From NCBI RefSeq assembly GCF_021560015.1, contig NZ_CP073588.1:3100001-3164000 (forward strand): a stretch of DNA of 64,000 nucleotides, given 5' to 3'. Origin of the DNA: Shewanella vesiculosa. Lineage in GTDB: Bacteria; Pseudomonadota; Gammaproteobacteria; Enterobacterales; Shewanellaceae. Below are positions 46,430 to 57,337 of this stretch, piece by piece. Positions within the stretch are counted from its first letter, which is position 1; the number at the start of each line of letters is the position of its first letter. The notes beneath the pieces are model-generated. The model saw only the letters and a program-made list of their open reading frames with translations. It made no database searches and had not been told where the DNA came from. The translations under genes were made by a program, and so were the position numbers.

Positions 46430-46933
46430 ATGTCTACAATCACAGCCGATGCTGCTATGTTAGCGCAAGATGTTAGCAATTTTATTCCGCACCGTGCGCC
46501 GATGATCTTAATTGATAAGCTGTTAGAGCATCGTCCAGATAGCCTAACCACAGAAACCTATATTAGCCCTAGCAGTGCTTTTTTTAATAGCAAAATCAAT
46601 GGGGTGCCTAATTATGTTGCGATAGAGTATATGGCTCAAAGCGTGGCGGCATTAGCAGGCATCGAAGCACGACTAGACAACGAAGCTATCCTAGCCGGTT
46701 TTTTACTCGGTACCCGCAAGCTACAAATGCATATAGACACTTTTACCTTAGGCCAGTCATATCGCACTCAAGTGACTAGACTGTACCAAGAAGAGTCGGG
46801 ATTAGCGGTATTTGATTGCCATATTTATCATCAAGATACCTTAATAGCACAAGCCAATATCAATGTGTTCCAACCCAAAGATACCCAAGCTTATATTGAT
46901 GAAAGCCAAGCCACGGCTAAGCATGATCAATAA
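46430..46933 (+). CDS. Second hotdog dehydratase of the aryl polyene cluster (ApeP-like)
   Basis: About 167 residues. FIPHRAPMILIDKLLEH is the FabA/Z-type active-site strand, followed by VAIEYMAQSVAALAGI. Start at the ATG at 46430, 4 bases after the KS stop; an ATG at 46418 would leave no room for a ribosome site. With the enzyme at 36004 it gives two dehydratases. Confidence 0.87.
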   Translation: MSTITADAAMLAQDVSNFIPHRAPMILIDKLLEHRPDSLTTETYISPSSAFFNSKINGVPNYVAIEYMAQSVAALAGIEARLDNEAILAGFLLGTRKLQMHIDTFTLGQSYRTQVTRLYQEESGLAVFDCHIYHQDTLIAQANINVFQPKDTQAYIDESQATAKHDQ

Positions 46934-46983
46934 ACCTTTTTGCATCCTATTGGAGTTCCTCGAATAAATCACGGAGAGACATT

Positions 46984-47709
46984 TTGAATAATAGAGTATT
47001 AGTTACCGGTTCAAGCCGAGGAATAGGCAAAGCCATCGCGATAAAATTAGCCGAAAATGGCTTTGATATTGCGCTGCACTTTCACAGCAATCATGCCGCA
47101 GTGGCGCAAGTACAAAAAACCTTATTAGATCTTGGTGTTCAAGTTAGCGTATTGCAATTTGATATTGCTGACCGCCAGGCAGTTAAGCTTGCTATCGAAA
47201 CGGACATTGACGCAAATGGTGCTTATTACGGGGTAATTCTGAATGCTGGCATCAACCGTGACACCGCCTTTCCTGCAATGACCGAAGAGGAGTGGGATAG
47301 CGTGATCCACACCAATCTTGATGGTTTCTACAATGTTATTCACCCAACGGTGATGCCGATGGTACAAGCGCGTAAAGGCGGGCGCATTATCACTCTCGCA
47401 TCGGTATCTGGCATTGCAGGCAACCGTGGTCAAGTCAATTACAGCGCCTCAAAAGCGGGGATTATTGGAGCCACTAAAGCGCTGTCTCTTGAATTGGCAA
47501 AGCGCAAAATTACTGTCAATTGCATTGCCCCAGGGTTAATTGAAACCGATATGGTCAGCGATATTCCAACCGAAATGGTTAACCAAATAGTGCCGATGAA
47601 ACGCATGGGTAAACCCAGTGAAATAGCGGGCCTGACTAACTTTTTAATGTCAGATGATGCCGCCTATATTACTCGTCAAGTGATCTCAGTTAATGGAGGC
47701 ATGATATGA
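46984..47709 (+). CDS. 3-ketoacyl-ACP reductase, SDR (FabG/ApeQ-like)
   Basis: 241 residues. NADPH-binding TGSSRGIGKA at 7-16, NAGINRD, the catalytic Ser in LASVSG and Tyr/Lys in YSASKAG. TTG start with GGAGAGA upstream. Reduces the 3-keto group before dehydration. The stop overlaps the last KS start. Confidence 0.94.
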   Translation: MNNRVLVTGSSRGIGKAIAIKLAENGFDIALHFHSNHAAVAQVQKTLLDLGVQVSVLQFDIADRQAVKLAIETDIDANGAYYGVILNAGINRDTAFPAMTEEEWDSVIHTNLDGFYNVIHPTVMPMVQARKGGRIITLASVSGIAGNRGQVNYSASKAGIIGATKALSLELAKRKITVNCIAPGLIETDMVSDIPTEMVNQIVPMKRMGKPSEIAGLTNFLMSDDAAYITRQVISVNGGMI

Positions 47710-48932
47710 AGCGTGTGGTCGTGACTGGAATTGGCGGCATTTCTGCATTAGGCCAAGACTGGCAGCAAATTAAAGCGAGCCTATTAGCTAAACATAATTG
47801 TGTCATTCGCATGGATGAATGGGACAGATACCCAGGCTTAAATACTCGTCTTGCGGCACCAGTCACAGAGTTTGTTACTCCTAAGCACTATTCACGCAAA
47901 AAAATTCGCTCCATGGGTAGAGTGTCTCTAATGGCCACTCGAGCCAGTGAATTAGCGTTAGAGGATGCGGGGTTATTAGATGATCCTATTCTTAATTCTG
48001 GCCAAGTTGGAGTCGCTTATGGTTCATCAACTGGCAGCACCGATCCCATTATTGGATTTGGTGAGATGTTAAAAACCGGCGAAATGTCTGGCTTAACCGC
48101 CACCAGCTATATCCGTATGATGGCGCACACAACGGCAGTCAATGTGGGGGTGTTTTTTGGCTTACAGGGCCGAATTCATACCACCAGTAGTGCATGCACA
48201 TCAGCTAGCCAAGGCATAGGCTACGCCTACGAGGCGATTAAGTACGGTATGCAAACGATTATGTTGGCCGGCGGTGCTGAAGAACTTTGCCCGACTGAAG
48301 CGGTAGTATTTGATACCTTATTTGCCACCAGCACCAAAAATGATCAACCAGAGCTAACACCACGCCCATTTGACAGCCAACGAGACGGTTTAGTTATCGG
48401 TGAAGGTGCGTGTACACTAATATTGGAGGAGCTTGAGCATGCTCAAGCGCGTGGCGTTAAAATTTATGCTGAGTTAATTGGTTTTGGCACAAACTCAGAT
48501 GGCCAGCATGTCACCCAACCCAATGCCAAAACGATGGAGGTGGCGATTCGTTTAGCCTTAACGGATGCCAAATTATCCGAACAAGAAATTGGCTATATCA
48601 GTGCTCATGGTACGGCGACAGATCGGGGAGATGTAGCTGAAACGGCTGCAACTTATGCGGTCTTTGGCGCTAATACGCCAATCTCATCACTTAAAAGTTA
48701 TACCGGCCATACTCTAGGGGCTTGTGGCTCATTGGAAGCCTGGACCAGTATCGAAATGATGAATGAGGGTTGGTTTGCGCCAACGCTTAATCTCACGAAT
48801 ATTGACTCTGAGTGCGCACAACTCGATTATATTAAAGACGAGATACGCTACATAGACACCAATTATATTATGAGCAACAACTTTGCTTTTGGTGGCATTA
48901 ATACTTCATTAATCTTTAAACGCTGGCGCTGA
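47706..48932 (+). CDS. Second beta-ketoacyl-ACP synthase of the aryl polyene cluster (ApeR-like)
   Basis: 408 residues. Cys164 in TSSACTSASQ, His in SAHGTATDRGD and His in GHTLGACGSLE complete the triad. Last gene of the cluster, 4-base overlap with the reductase, followed by a strong terminator. Confidence 0.94.
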   Translation: MKRVVVTGIGGISALGQDWQQIKASLLAKHNCVIRMDEWDRYPGLNTRLAAPVTEFVTPKHYSRKKIRSMGRVSLMATRASELALEDAGLLDDPILNSGQVGVAYGSSTGSTDPIIGFGEMLKTGEMSGLTATSYIRMMAHTTAVNVGVFFGLQGRIHTTSSACTSASQGIGYAYEAIKYGMQTIMLAGGAEELCPTEAVVFDTLFATSTKNDQPELTPRPFDSQRDGLVIGEGACTLILEELEHAQARGVKIYAELIGFGTNSDGQHVTQPNAKTMEVAIRLALTDAKLSEQEIGYISAHGTATDRGDVAETAATYAVFGANTPISSLKSYTGHTLGACGSLEAWTSIEMMNEGWFAPTLNLTNIDSECAQLDYIKDEIRYIDTNYIMSNNFAFGGINTSLIFKRWR

Positions 48933-48979
48933 TCGCAGCAATCTGTATAAGCCCAACTTGCTGTCTGCGACAAGCAAAT

Positions 48980-49017
48980 AGTAAAACAGGCGAAAGTTAT
49001 CCATTCGCCTGTTTTAC
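48980..49017. terminator. Bidirectional terminator at the end of the aryl polyene cluster
   Basis: AGTAAAACAGGCGAA and TTCGCCTGTTTTACT form a 15-bp stem around an 8-base loop. It closes the cluster on the plus strand and the MCP operon on the minus strand. Confidence 0.85.
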
Positions 49018-49023
49018 TGTGGA

Positions 49024-50526
49024 TTACACTTTATAAGCCGCTGCTTTAGCTTGATAATCTTCGGTGATTCGTTTCATCTCTACCGCTCCACCGGCCAATT
49101 TTTGCACCTGTTCCGATAGCAGCACTACCGCTTTGGCATTGTCTAAAATCTCCGCACCAATTTGAGTCAGTCTGCCCGCTTGCTCTTGGGTACCATTAGC
49201 CACATTGTTACTCAAAGTCGCCACTTGGCCAATCTGACCAGAACGTTGATCTAACCCTTGGGCAATATTATTTGTATGCTGTACATTTTGGCTCGTACGC
49301 TGCCTACCTTGATCCATTGACTCAACGGTTTTTAACATGCTGACATTCAAACGACTGAGTACTTTTTCAATGCTATCGGTCGATTGACTAGTCCGTTTTG
49401 CTAGAGTACGAACTTCATCTGCCACAACCGCAAAACCTCGGCCACTCTCACCCGCTCTCGCCGCTTCAATGGCTGCGTTTAATGCCAGTAAGTTAGTCTG
49501 ATCTGAAATACTGCGGATCGCCTGAAGTAAAGTGGTGATCGAAGTGACATCTTGAGTTAAATCAGTCATCGACTCGGTCACTTCAGTCATATTGGTTTCT
49601 AGCGCCTGCATGTCTTTCATGATATTTAATGCACTTTGACGATCACCAATACTTGAGGTTGCCCCCTCTCTTGCTTGATCAGCAGAAACTTGGCTATCGT
49701 GAGCCATTTGCTGAAAACTATCGATCACATGTTGAGTCGATTCGGCAATAATTCCAGCTTGAGCATTTTGCTGTTGAACCCCCTGCTGAGCTTGCTCGCT
49801 CAAGCTCATCAAATTATCTGAAGTACTGCCCATCTTGACGGCAATATCGCGATAGTCATTAAATAGCTGCGACAACTCTTCGAGCATTAAATTAAAGGAT
49901 ATCTCCGCTGGTGTGTCAGCAGAAGATAAGCGTATCGATAAATCTTTATTAGACGATATCTGCTCTATGGCACCGGCAATACGTTGATTGGCAACGGCAT
50001 CGGTGCGCATAAAAAAGGCAATACGAATAAGAATAAAGGTTTCGGCTGCAGCAAATAATGCATGGACCAACATGATGGTCCAGTTGCAATCGCCGGCAAA
50101 TATCATCACTGGAGTATCAAACAAGCTCACTCCTTGCAGCTGAATATAGGTTAAGCCAATATGATGTACTGCAACGGTAAGAAGCGAGGCCAGTAAAGGC
50201 TGCCAGCGTAAGTAAATTAAAAACACCCCCATAGAAGCAAAAATATGAAAATGCATTTCAATCATGCCCATTTGGCTTTGGATCAGCAACGCCGAGACGG
50301 TCATCATGATCACAGCACCAACAATGGCAAATAACTCAGTCCCCTTTAGCAGACTATAGCTAAGTTGTACTATGACTAAAATCGCGACTGCCGAAAAGGT
50401 ACTGAAAGTCAGCATTTTTGCGCCAAAGAAACCGCTAATAAACAGTAATGGTGCTTGCAACATTAAAATTTGATATATGTGTGAATCGTGTTTTTTTAAC
50501 AGTTCAATTGTGTATTTATCACTCAT
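49024..50526 (-). CDS. Methyl-accepting chemotaxis protein with His-containing multi-helix membrane sensor
   Basis: About 500 residues. The N-terminal 180 residues are a polytopic membrane domain without a periplasmic sensor; conserved-looking histidines lie within it ([22 protein letters not shown]). A HAMP-like stretch is followed by a full MCP signalling domain with the hairpin tip [20 protein letters not shown] and [13 protein letters not shown]. The start is 50526 or 50532; the former has AGGT 6 bases before. It follows the Sco gene by a few bases, which suggests redox, metal or oxygen sensing (inference). Confidence 0.9.
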   Translation of the reverse strand: MSDKYTIELLKKHDSHIYQILMLQAPLLFISGFFGAKMLTFSTFSAVAILVIVQLSYSLLKGTELFAIVGAVIMMTVSALLIQSQMGMIEMHFHIFASMGVFLIYLRWQPLLASLLTVAVHHIGLTYIQLQGVSLFDTPVMIFAGDCNWTIMLVHALFAAAETFILIRIAFFMRTDAVANQRIAGAIEQISSNKDLSIRLSSADTPAEISFNLMLEELSQLFNDYRDIAVKMGSTSDNLMSLSEQAQQGVQQQNAQAGIIAESTQHVIDSFQQMAHDSQVSADQAREGATSSIGDRQSALNIMKDMQALETNMTEVTESMTDLTQDVTSITTLLQAIRSISDQTNLLALNAAIEAARAGESGRGFAVVADEVRTLAKRTSQSTDSIEKVLSRLNVSMLKTVESMDQGRQRTSQNVQHTNNIAQGLDQRSGQIGQVATLSNNVANGTQEQAGRLTQIGAEILDNAKAVVLLSEQVQKLAGGAVEMKRITEDYQAKAAAYKV

Positions 50527-50534
50527 AGACATAC

Positions 50535-51146
50535 CTAAGTTTCAGAGGAAATAATTTGCTTAAGTTCAAGCAACATTTTTTGAGTTGAAAGCTGCTGGGA
50601 CGTGTAGATCCGCTTGACCGCCCCATTAGGCGACAATAAAAACAACTTGCCGACATGATTAATGCTGGCGAGCTCAAGGTTAATATTTTCCGATAAACGT
50701 CTATCCAGTTGCTGTAAAGCATCGTCAGACAATGACGCACTCACAAAACGCGGTGAGATATCATCTATTATGCTTTTACGAACTGCCAGAGTGTCATTGT
50801 TGGGGTCAATCGTCACAAACATAAATTGCACCTCAGCTCCAGTTAACAAAGCATCCTGCTGTATGTGTTGCTCCAATTGCATCATTTGTTGGATCCTTAT
50901 CGGGCAAATTTCAGAGCACGATAAAAAACCCATAAATAAATAAGTGTATCCTGCAGAAGAGGCAGGAAAGTGATGAATGTGCTTGTCAACGCCTTGCCAA
51001 CTAAAGCTCAGCTGTTCGCTGTCATTGCTACTAATGCCATATGCCTGCTCATTGGCAGACCATTGGCTAACCACCATCAATATAGGCACAAGACCTAAGG
51101 TGATAAAAATCAGCACTATTGCAATCGCTACTCTTTTTAAATGCAT
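50535..51146 (-). CDS. SCO1/SenC family thioredoxin-fold protein
   Basis: 203 residues. The N-terminal membrane anchor ([20 protein letters not shown]) puts the domain in the periplasm. The metal/redox motif CSEIC-P (C-x3-C-P) lies in [13 protein letters not shown], with a downstream His in [12 protein letters not shown] as the third ligand. Sco proteins deliver copper to cytochrome oxidases or act as redox partners. Here it forms an operon with an MCP, not with oxidase genes. Confidence 0.88.
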   Translation of the reverse strand: MHLKRVAIAIVLIFITLGLVPILMVVSQWSANEQAYGISSNDSEQLSFSWQGVDKHIHHFPASSAGYTYLFMGFLSCSEICPIRIQQMMQLEQHIQQDALLTGAEVQFMFVTIDPNNDTLAVRKSIIDDISPRFVSASLSDDALQQLDRRLSENINLELASINHVGKLFLLSPNGAVKRIYTSQQLSTQKMLLELKQIISSET

Positions 51147-51653
51147 AAGTTCATATCAATCAGCATAAAATCATTATAGTCACTATTTTATATTTGCCCA
51201 TAGTGCCCTCAGGCATCATTAATAAGTGAGCCCATTACATTTTTTACCCTAGCCGACACAATACGGTTCAAAATGAGCTTTAGGTTCATTCAATGAGTAA
51301 ATTAATTTTTTAATAGTCGTATAAGTATCACAAAGGCAAATGTTCAGTAACGGAAGTAATCTAGAGTCTGCTGAGCTATAAAGGCTGTTTTAGCAACAAA
51401 CTATTGGTCCATAGCTCAAACCGAGAGTGATCTAGTTTCGTTGTGTCGTTACGCTATGTAAAAAAGCCAATAACGCTGTAGAAATGGCCAACAAGGTTAC
51501 CAAAGGGTCGACTAAAAGTATTTTACTCATTGTTGAGCGAATTTTGCTTAGATTGCCAGGCAGCAATCGCCTCGCTTAACACGCTTTAATCTCGAAAAAA
51601 TTTAACCAAAAATAGATCAACCGCCTATCAAAGGTAATAGACACAATTAGCAT
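51147..51653. other. Long intergenic region without a supported gene
   Basis: About 500 bp between the Sco gene and the azoR terminator. I found no frame of useful length with a ribosome site, no tRNA cloverleaf and no clear repeat. It contains the minus-strand promoter for the Sco-MCP pair and possibly an unrecognised remnant. Confidence 0.5.
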
Positions 51654-51687
51654 AAAAAAACACCTAAACCCGCAATGGGTTTAGGTG
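51654..51687 (-). terminator. Terminator after azoR
   Basis: The perfect 11-bp stem CACCTAAACCC/GGGTTTAGGTG with a 5-base loop is followed on the minus strand by T7. Confidence 0.9.
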
Positions 51688-51733
51688 CTCTTAACTCGAA
51701 AACTGACTTAACTTAACCTGAACTCGGGTTAAC

Positions 51734-52327
51734 TTAGAGTGTAATAGCGTCAATCGCTTTTTTAGCTTGGCTTATCCCAGCTTCTGCAGCATCTGGGCCC
51801 ATGTTTAATGATTCAGCATAAACGGTTTCAACATCAGTAATCCCAATAAAACCAAGTACTGTGATTAAATAAGGCACTACGTGATCTGTGGTGCCACCTT
51901 TATGAGCCCCGCCGCGGGTGGTCACTATAATGGCACGCTTACCTTCAATCAAGCCAACTGGGCCGGTATCGGTATAAGTAAAAGTCACGCCAGCACGGGC
52001 AATGAAATCGATCCAACTTTTTAACGTAGTTGGTATGCTAAAATTGTACATTGGTGCAGCAATAACAATAGTGTCATGAGCTTTAATTTCAGCCACTAAT
52101 TCGTTCGATAGGGCTAATGCAGCTAATTGACGCTCAGACAAATCATCGCCACCACGAAGACCAGAAGCAATTTCACCATCTAACATTGGTACTGGTTCAC
52201 TGCCTAAATCACGCACAGTAATTTGCGCACCTTTGCTGCTCCATTGTTGATTTAAATAATCAACTAATGCTGAAGATTGTGAATAACTGCCTAGAACGCT
52301 TGATTTTAAAATTAATACTTTTGCCAT
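51734..52327 (-). CDS. azoR: FMN-dependent NADH-azoreductase
   Basis: Flavodoxin-like quinone/azo reductase. 197 residues. FMN-binding [13 protein letters not shown] near the N-terminus, then [26 protein letters not shown], the family signature, and TTRGGAH. Monocistronic. Confidence 0.95.
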   Translation of the reverse strand: MAKVLILKSSVLGSYSQSSALVDYLNQQWSSKGAQITVRDLGSEPVPMLDGEIASGLRGGDDLSERQLAALALSNELVAEIKAHDTIVIAAPMYNFSIPTTLKSWIDFIARAGVTFTYTDTGPVGLIEGKRAIIVTTRGGAHKGGTTDHVVPYLITVLGFIGITDVETVYAESLNMGPDAAEAGISQAKKAIDAITL

Positions 52328-52463
52328 TGTTAAGTCTCACCCATATGTTTGTTAGGTCATATGGCTACACGCCTGACCAATTGAGCCAGTATATTAGTCT
52401 ATAAAAAAGAAGAAAAGTGCATTAATTTCGCAATAACATTCGATAAAATAGAAAGATATTAAC

Positions 52464-52958
52464 TCAATCTACACTAGATGATTGTTGTGGCAAAGACACA
52501 AACTGGCCGGTGAACGTAGCGCACATGATCTCATCGCAATACAAGGCGACCTCTAAAGTCATCTTGACGCGTCGACCTCGAGTTAATGGAGTTAAATCAG
52601 TATAAGGCCAAATCACTTTAGCATAAGGCTGTTTAGTAACAGGCTTCAAATACCTTACTTTCGCATCAGCCAAGACAATGTCGCCATGAGCTTGTGACAA
52701 CTGCTGCTGTAACCACACCATTCCCCATCCAGTTAGGGTCATTAAAGTATAAATGCTGCCAGCAAACATGGTGTGATGTAAGTTAATATTGGGCTCAATT
52801 GGTGCGGTCACCTTTAAGCTATCGCCATTGAATAATACTGGAGTAATCCCCATAAATTTACTGACAGGAATAGTGTTGTGCCAAGTTTCACACAAGGTTT
52901 TGAGCAAGGCTGTCACCTTAGCGTCTGATTGTGCTTCAGTGAACGACATATCAATCAT
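52464..52958 (-). CDS. YiiD C-terminal-type thioesterase (hotdog fold)
   Basis: 164 residues. One hotdog domain of the YiiD_C type (INLHHTMFAGSIYTLMTLTGWG, ADAKVRYLKPV). In E. coli this domain is the C-terminal half of YiiD/FabY next to dtd; here it stands alone without the acetyltransferase half, again next to dtd. GGAGGG precedes the ATG. In FabY the enzyme helps start fatty acid synthesis; whether this short form does so is unknown. Confidence 0.88.
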   Translation of the reverse strand: MIDMSFTEAQSDAKVTALLKTLCETWHNTIPVSKFMGITPVLFNGDSLKVTAPIEPNINLHHTMFAGSIYTLMTLTGWGMVWLQQQLSQAHGDIVLADAKVRYLKPVTKQPYAKVIWPYTDLTPLTRGRRVKMTLEVALYCDEIMCATFTGQFVSLPQQSSSVD

Positions 52959-53004
52959 AACGGCATCCCTCCGATGGTTGATCTATGATGACAATAGAAC
53001 TGTC

Positions 53005-53442
53005 CTATACCTGCAGATTAAAGGTTACAGGGCCATCATTGACCAACTCGACCTGCATATCTGCACCAAATTGACCCGTCTCGGTCATAACCCCTTGTTG
53101 ACGGCAATACTCCACAAAAGCCAGATAAAGACTATCAGCTTGCTCGGGTGTTGCGGCACAAGAAAAACTCGGTCTTAAACCTTTACCAGTATCAGCTGCC
53201 AAGGTAAATTGTGACACCACTAATAATTTGCCACCAACTTGAGCCAGATTTAGATTCATCTTGCCATTTTCATCACTAAACACCCGATAGTTAATGACTT
53301 TCATGGCTAATTTAGCCATTTTATCAATATTATCTTCGCGCTCCACACCGAGTAGCACTAATAAGCCTTGGTCAATTTTGCCGACTATTGCGTCGTCTAC
53401 CGAGACTGATGCGCGTTTAACACGTTGAATTAATGCAATCAT
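53005..53442 (-). CDS. dtd: D-aminoacyl-tRNA deacylase
   Basis: Removes D-amino acids (and glycine from tRNA-Ala) from tRNA. 145 residues from the ATG at 53442, the length of E. coli Dtd. Motifs: [13 protein letters not shown] at the N-terminus, [20 protein letters not shown] and the C-terminal NDGPVTF with the Gly-cisPro-type loop. Part of a yihY-(pip)-dtd-yiiD minus-strand block. Confidence 0.97.
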   Translation of the reverse strand: MIALIQRVKRASVSVDDAIVGKIDQGLLVLLGVEREDNIDKMAKLAMKVINYRVFSDENGKMNLNLAQVGGKLLVVSQFTLAADTGKGLRPSFSCAATPEQADSLYLAFVEYCRQQGVMTETGQFGADMQVELVNDGPVTFNLQV

Positions 53443-53538
53443 AACCATCCTAAAAATATTCTATTTAGCGACATTTTTTGGATAACATCATATTAAATAG
53501 AACAACATTAACAAATTATTATTAAATGAAGCTGTTTA

Positions 53539-54522
53539 TTAGCTGAACTTAGATGCCGCGTTATCTAAACGTAAAATGGCTTGGGTAACGGCTTGAAAAA
53601 CGGCTTGATCCGTTAAGGCATGATATCCCGCGCTAACATGCTGATAATCTATAGATTGATGACCACACTCTTCAATAAACGCCGTTAATATATGTTGAGG
53701 ACAAACCCAATCATATTCACCTTGGATTAATACTGTTGTGGCCTCAATAGCGCTTGCAAGTGTTTTAAATTGGCTATACACATCAAAAAAATGCTGTTGC
53801 ACATAATGATGACCTATTTTCGCGCAGCTTAACGGTTGGGCGACCTCGCCCATAAACTGACTTGGCTGCGCTAATGCATATTCCCACATAAGCCAGTGTT
53901 GCACTGCATTTTCAACTACTTGTGGATTATGATGATTGAGAACAACTTGGTAAGCATTCATAAGGTGATCAATAGCAATGGCCGGACTATGTGTATCGGC
54001 CTGTGGTAAAGCCGTTGTAAGCTTGGGCTCAAGAACATCAATGAATCGTGCATATTGAGTATTAAAAAACTGGCTTGCACCATTAGGTCCATATAACCAA
54101 TTTATGCCAAGTTGAGAGGGAATAAACATTCCCCATAACACTTGAGCGATCACGCGGCTAGGATACAAACCACTGTACAACCAAGCCAATGTCGCGCCAA
54201 AAGAACCTCCGGCTAAATACCATTGCTCAACATCAAAGGTGCACCTTAGCGTTTCAATATCAGCCACCAAATCCATTACTGTGTTGTGCAATAGACACCC
54301 AGATGGTAACGAGCGTCCCGCGCCGCGTTGGTCAACAAAATAAATATGAAACCCTGTACTAACAAATAAGCTTAGCTCACTCCGGCAACAACCTGCACCC
54401 GGGCCGCCGTGTAAATACAATAATGCTGGGCCCTTTTCGCAACCATATTCAGCAACATGTAATTGATGACTGTTACCCACATCAACAAATTGCTGTTGAA
54501 TAAATAGCGGTAATTCAGTCAT
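53539..54522 (-). CDS. pip: Proline iminopeptidase-family alpha/beta hydrolase
   Basis: S33 peptidase family; releases N-terminal proline. About 327 residues. Oxyanion-hole motif LHGGPGAG, then VDQRGAGRS, the nucleophile elbow GGSFGATLAW, the acid in GEYDWVCP and the catalytic His in AGYHAL. ATG at 54522 near the yihY stop. The D-Q-R-G and H-G-G-P-G pair is characteristic. Confidence 0.9.
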   Translation of the reverse strand: MTELPLFIQQQFVDVGNSHQLHVAEYGCEKGPALLYLHGGPGAGCCRSELSLFVSTGFHIYFVDQRGAGRSLPSGCLLHNTVMDLVADIETLRCTFDVEQWYLAGGSFGATLAWLYSGLYPSRVIAQVLWGMFIPSQLGINWLYGPNGASQFFNTQYARFIDVLEPKLTTALPQADTHSPAIAIDHLMNAYQVVLNHHNPQVVENAVQHWLMWEYALAQPSQFMGEVAQPLSCAKIGHHYVQQHFFDVYSQFKTLASAIEATTVLIQGEYDWVCPQHILTAFIEECGHQSIDYQHVSAGYHALTDQAVFQAVTQAILRLDNAASKFS

Positions 54523-54527
54523 CAAGA

Positions 54528-55517
<990 letters not shown>

Positions 55518-55610
55518 TTAATACCTCGTTAGTGGAGATAACATTTGTATTAAGTCACTAACTTCGTACAATGTTATAACATATTAGTCATCGAATAATG
55601 GAGCAAATTG

Positions 55611-55835
55611 ATGTCACAACAAGGTTCGGCGGGCAATGTGCTCGCAGCTGTCGCGAGTTTGTTTTTCCCGGGTTTAGGGCAGCTTTTACAAGGGCGTATC
55701 TTAGCGGCTTTATTATTTTTCTGCATTACTGCCGTTTGCTATTTCTTTTTTGTGCTGGTGATCCCTGCAATCATTGGTGGTCTATTCCATTTGTGGAGCA
55801 TCATCGACGCTGCAAAATTTAAATCAGGTAGTTAA
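55611..55835 (+). CDS. Small two-helix membrane protein
   Basis: 74 residues with two hydrophobic helices (VASLFFPGLGQLLQG and LLFFCITAVCYFFFVLVIPAI). GGAG precedes the ATG at 55611. The FPGLGQLLQGR turn is TM2-like, a weak match. It may be cotranscribed with the following lipoprotein gene, 58 bases away. Confidence 0.72.
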   Translation: MSQQGSAGNVLAAVASLFFPGLGQLLQGRILAALLFFCITAVCYFFFVLVIPAIIGGLFHLWSIIDAAKFKSGS

Positions 55836-55893
55836 TCAAATAATTAACCTCAGCGAAGTCTTTTTCGCCTCACACAATAAAAGAGACACATTG

Positions 55894-56541
55894 ATGAAAA
55901 AATGGATATCACTGGCACTATTAAGTAGCAGTTTACTGTTGAGCGGTTGTCAAAGCGCCTACTACGGTGCAATGGAAAAAGTCGGCTATCACAAGCGCGA
56001 CATTATGGTTGATAGAGTACAAAGCGCTAAAGAGTCGCAACAAGACGCTCAAAAGGAGTTTAGTTCTGCGTTGGCAGAAATGCAGGCATTATTGGCATTT
56101 GATGGCGGTGATTTAGAAGATGCCTACAATAAAGCCAAAGATGAGTATGAGTCAGCTCAATCTGCAGCTGATGAAGTCAGCAATCGCATCGAGAAAGTCG
56201 AAGATGTCGCTGATGCATTATTTGACGAATGGCAAACTGAAATCGAAGAAATTAGCAAAGCCAGTTTACGCCGCAACAGCACCAACAAACTCAATGAGAC
56301 CAAGCGTTCATATAACTCGCTGGTCAAAAGCATGCGTCGTGCCGAAGCCAAAATGCCACCCATTTTAACGGCAATGAAAGACAATATGTTGTATTTAAAA
56401 CATAACCTAAACGCACAAGCGATTGGGGCCATTAAAGGCGATTTTGCCAATTTACAAACCGACATATCCAGCCTGATTAACGACATGAACAAATCAATCG
56501 CTGAATCAAATAAGTTTATTGAGTCAATGGAGCAAGGCTAG
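55894..56541 (+). CDS. DUF2959 lipoprotein
   Basis: 215 residues from the ATG at 55894. The signal peptide ends in the lipobox LLSGC (Cys19). The mature part is a long coiled-coil-rich helical protein with the DUF2959 pattern YYGAMEKVGYHKRDIMVDRV. Function unknown; expected in the outer or inner membrane facing the periplasm. Confidence 0.88.
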   Translation: MKKWISLALLSSSLLLSGCQSAYYGAMEKVGYHKRDIMVDRVQSAKESQQDAQKEFSSALAEMQALLAFDGGDLEDAYNKAKDEYESAQSAADEVSNRIEKVEDVADALFDEWQTEIEEISKASLRRNSTNKLNETKRSYNSLVKSMRRAEAKMPPILTAMKDNMLYLKHNLNAQAIGAIKGDFANLQTDISSLINDMNKSIAESNKFIESMEQG

Positions 56542-56655
56542 CCATTAGCAAAAACATCAATTCAATACCCAAAAGCACTGTCTCTACATTCGTCATCTAT
56601 GATGTTCTGACAGCTGCTTTGGAGATTGTTGAACTGATCGATATTCATGGGTAGA

Positions 56656-57126
56656 TCAATCGATCGGCGATTCATCTACCGGTAACGCAGTGCGGCTAAA
56701 AATTTGCTTCAGTACCACTGTGGTTTCAATACTCGCGACAAACTTGAGGTTACCAAGAGATTTCTTGATGAAGTGCTCATAGGAAACTAAGTCTTTAGCA
56801 ACTATTTTGAGCACATAATCATACGCCCCAGTCACTACTGCACACTCCATCACTTGTGGGAGTTGCGCCATAGTAGATTCAAATAATGCGGTTGATTGAT
56901 CAGTATGCTCAGTTAAACGAACCGATGTATAAACCACCACATTCAAGCCTACCTTTAGCGGATCAACTTGCGCACCATAACCTAAAATAACCTTATCTTG
57001 TTCAAGCTTTTTGACTCGTCGCAAACAAGGAGTATCTGACATATTAACCTTGTCGGCTAATTCAGAAACAGCCATTCGGCCCTGACGTTGCAGTATTTCT
57101 AATAGCTTGAGGTCTTTCTTATCCAT
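56656..57126 (-). CDS. Lrp/AsnC-family transcriptional regulator
   Basis: About 156 residues. N-terminal winged helix-turn-helix (DLKLLEILQRQGRMAVSELA, then SDTPCLRRVKKLE) and a C-terminal RAM effector domain (VMECAVVTGAYDYVLKIVA). Start at the ATG at 57126 or 57135; upstream in-frame residues are not Lrp-like. The ligand, probably an amino acid, cannot be read from sequence. Confidence 0.9.
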   Translation of the reverse strand: MDKKDLKLLEILQRQGRMAVSELADKVNMSDTPCLRRVKKLEQDKVILGYGAQVDPLKVGLNVVVYTSVRLTEHTDQSTALFESTMAQLPQVMECAVVTGAYDYVLKIVAKDLVSYEHFIKKSLGNLKFVASIETTVVLKQIFSRTALPVDESPID

Positions 57127-57273
57127 TGAACACATCGTTTTTGAGTGAGTGATTAACGGTATAAATATCACACTCTTGAGTGAAATCCTCTAAAAACTTA
57201 CGTTATTCACAAAAATATCAAACAATTGCGCACTACAAAAAATAAGCCTGACAATATTGTTATTTTTTCACAT

Positions 57274-57304
57274 AAAAAAACCCGATAAGTGATTATCGGG
57301 TTTT
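57274..57304 (-). terminator. Terminator after glnA
   Basis: The stem CCCGATAA/TTATCGGG (57281-57300) has A7 on one side, which gives a T7 tract on the minus strand past the glnA stop. Confidence 0.88.
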
Positions 57305-57337
57305 GTTGACTGATTTATTGCCGAAGCAATTGAGTCA

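Noticed and set aside
47125..47433. 102-codon minus-strand frame
   Set aside because: It is antisense to the ketoacyl reductase gene.
31958..48932. Cluster as a polyunsaturated fatty acid or ordinary type II fatty acid locus
   Set aside because: No enoyl reductase, malonyltransferase or large multidomain synthase is present, while the chain-length factor, GT-acyltransferase fusion, LolA-like and MMPL genes are specific to aryl polyene-type clusters.
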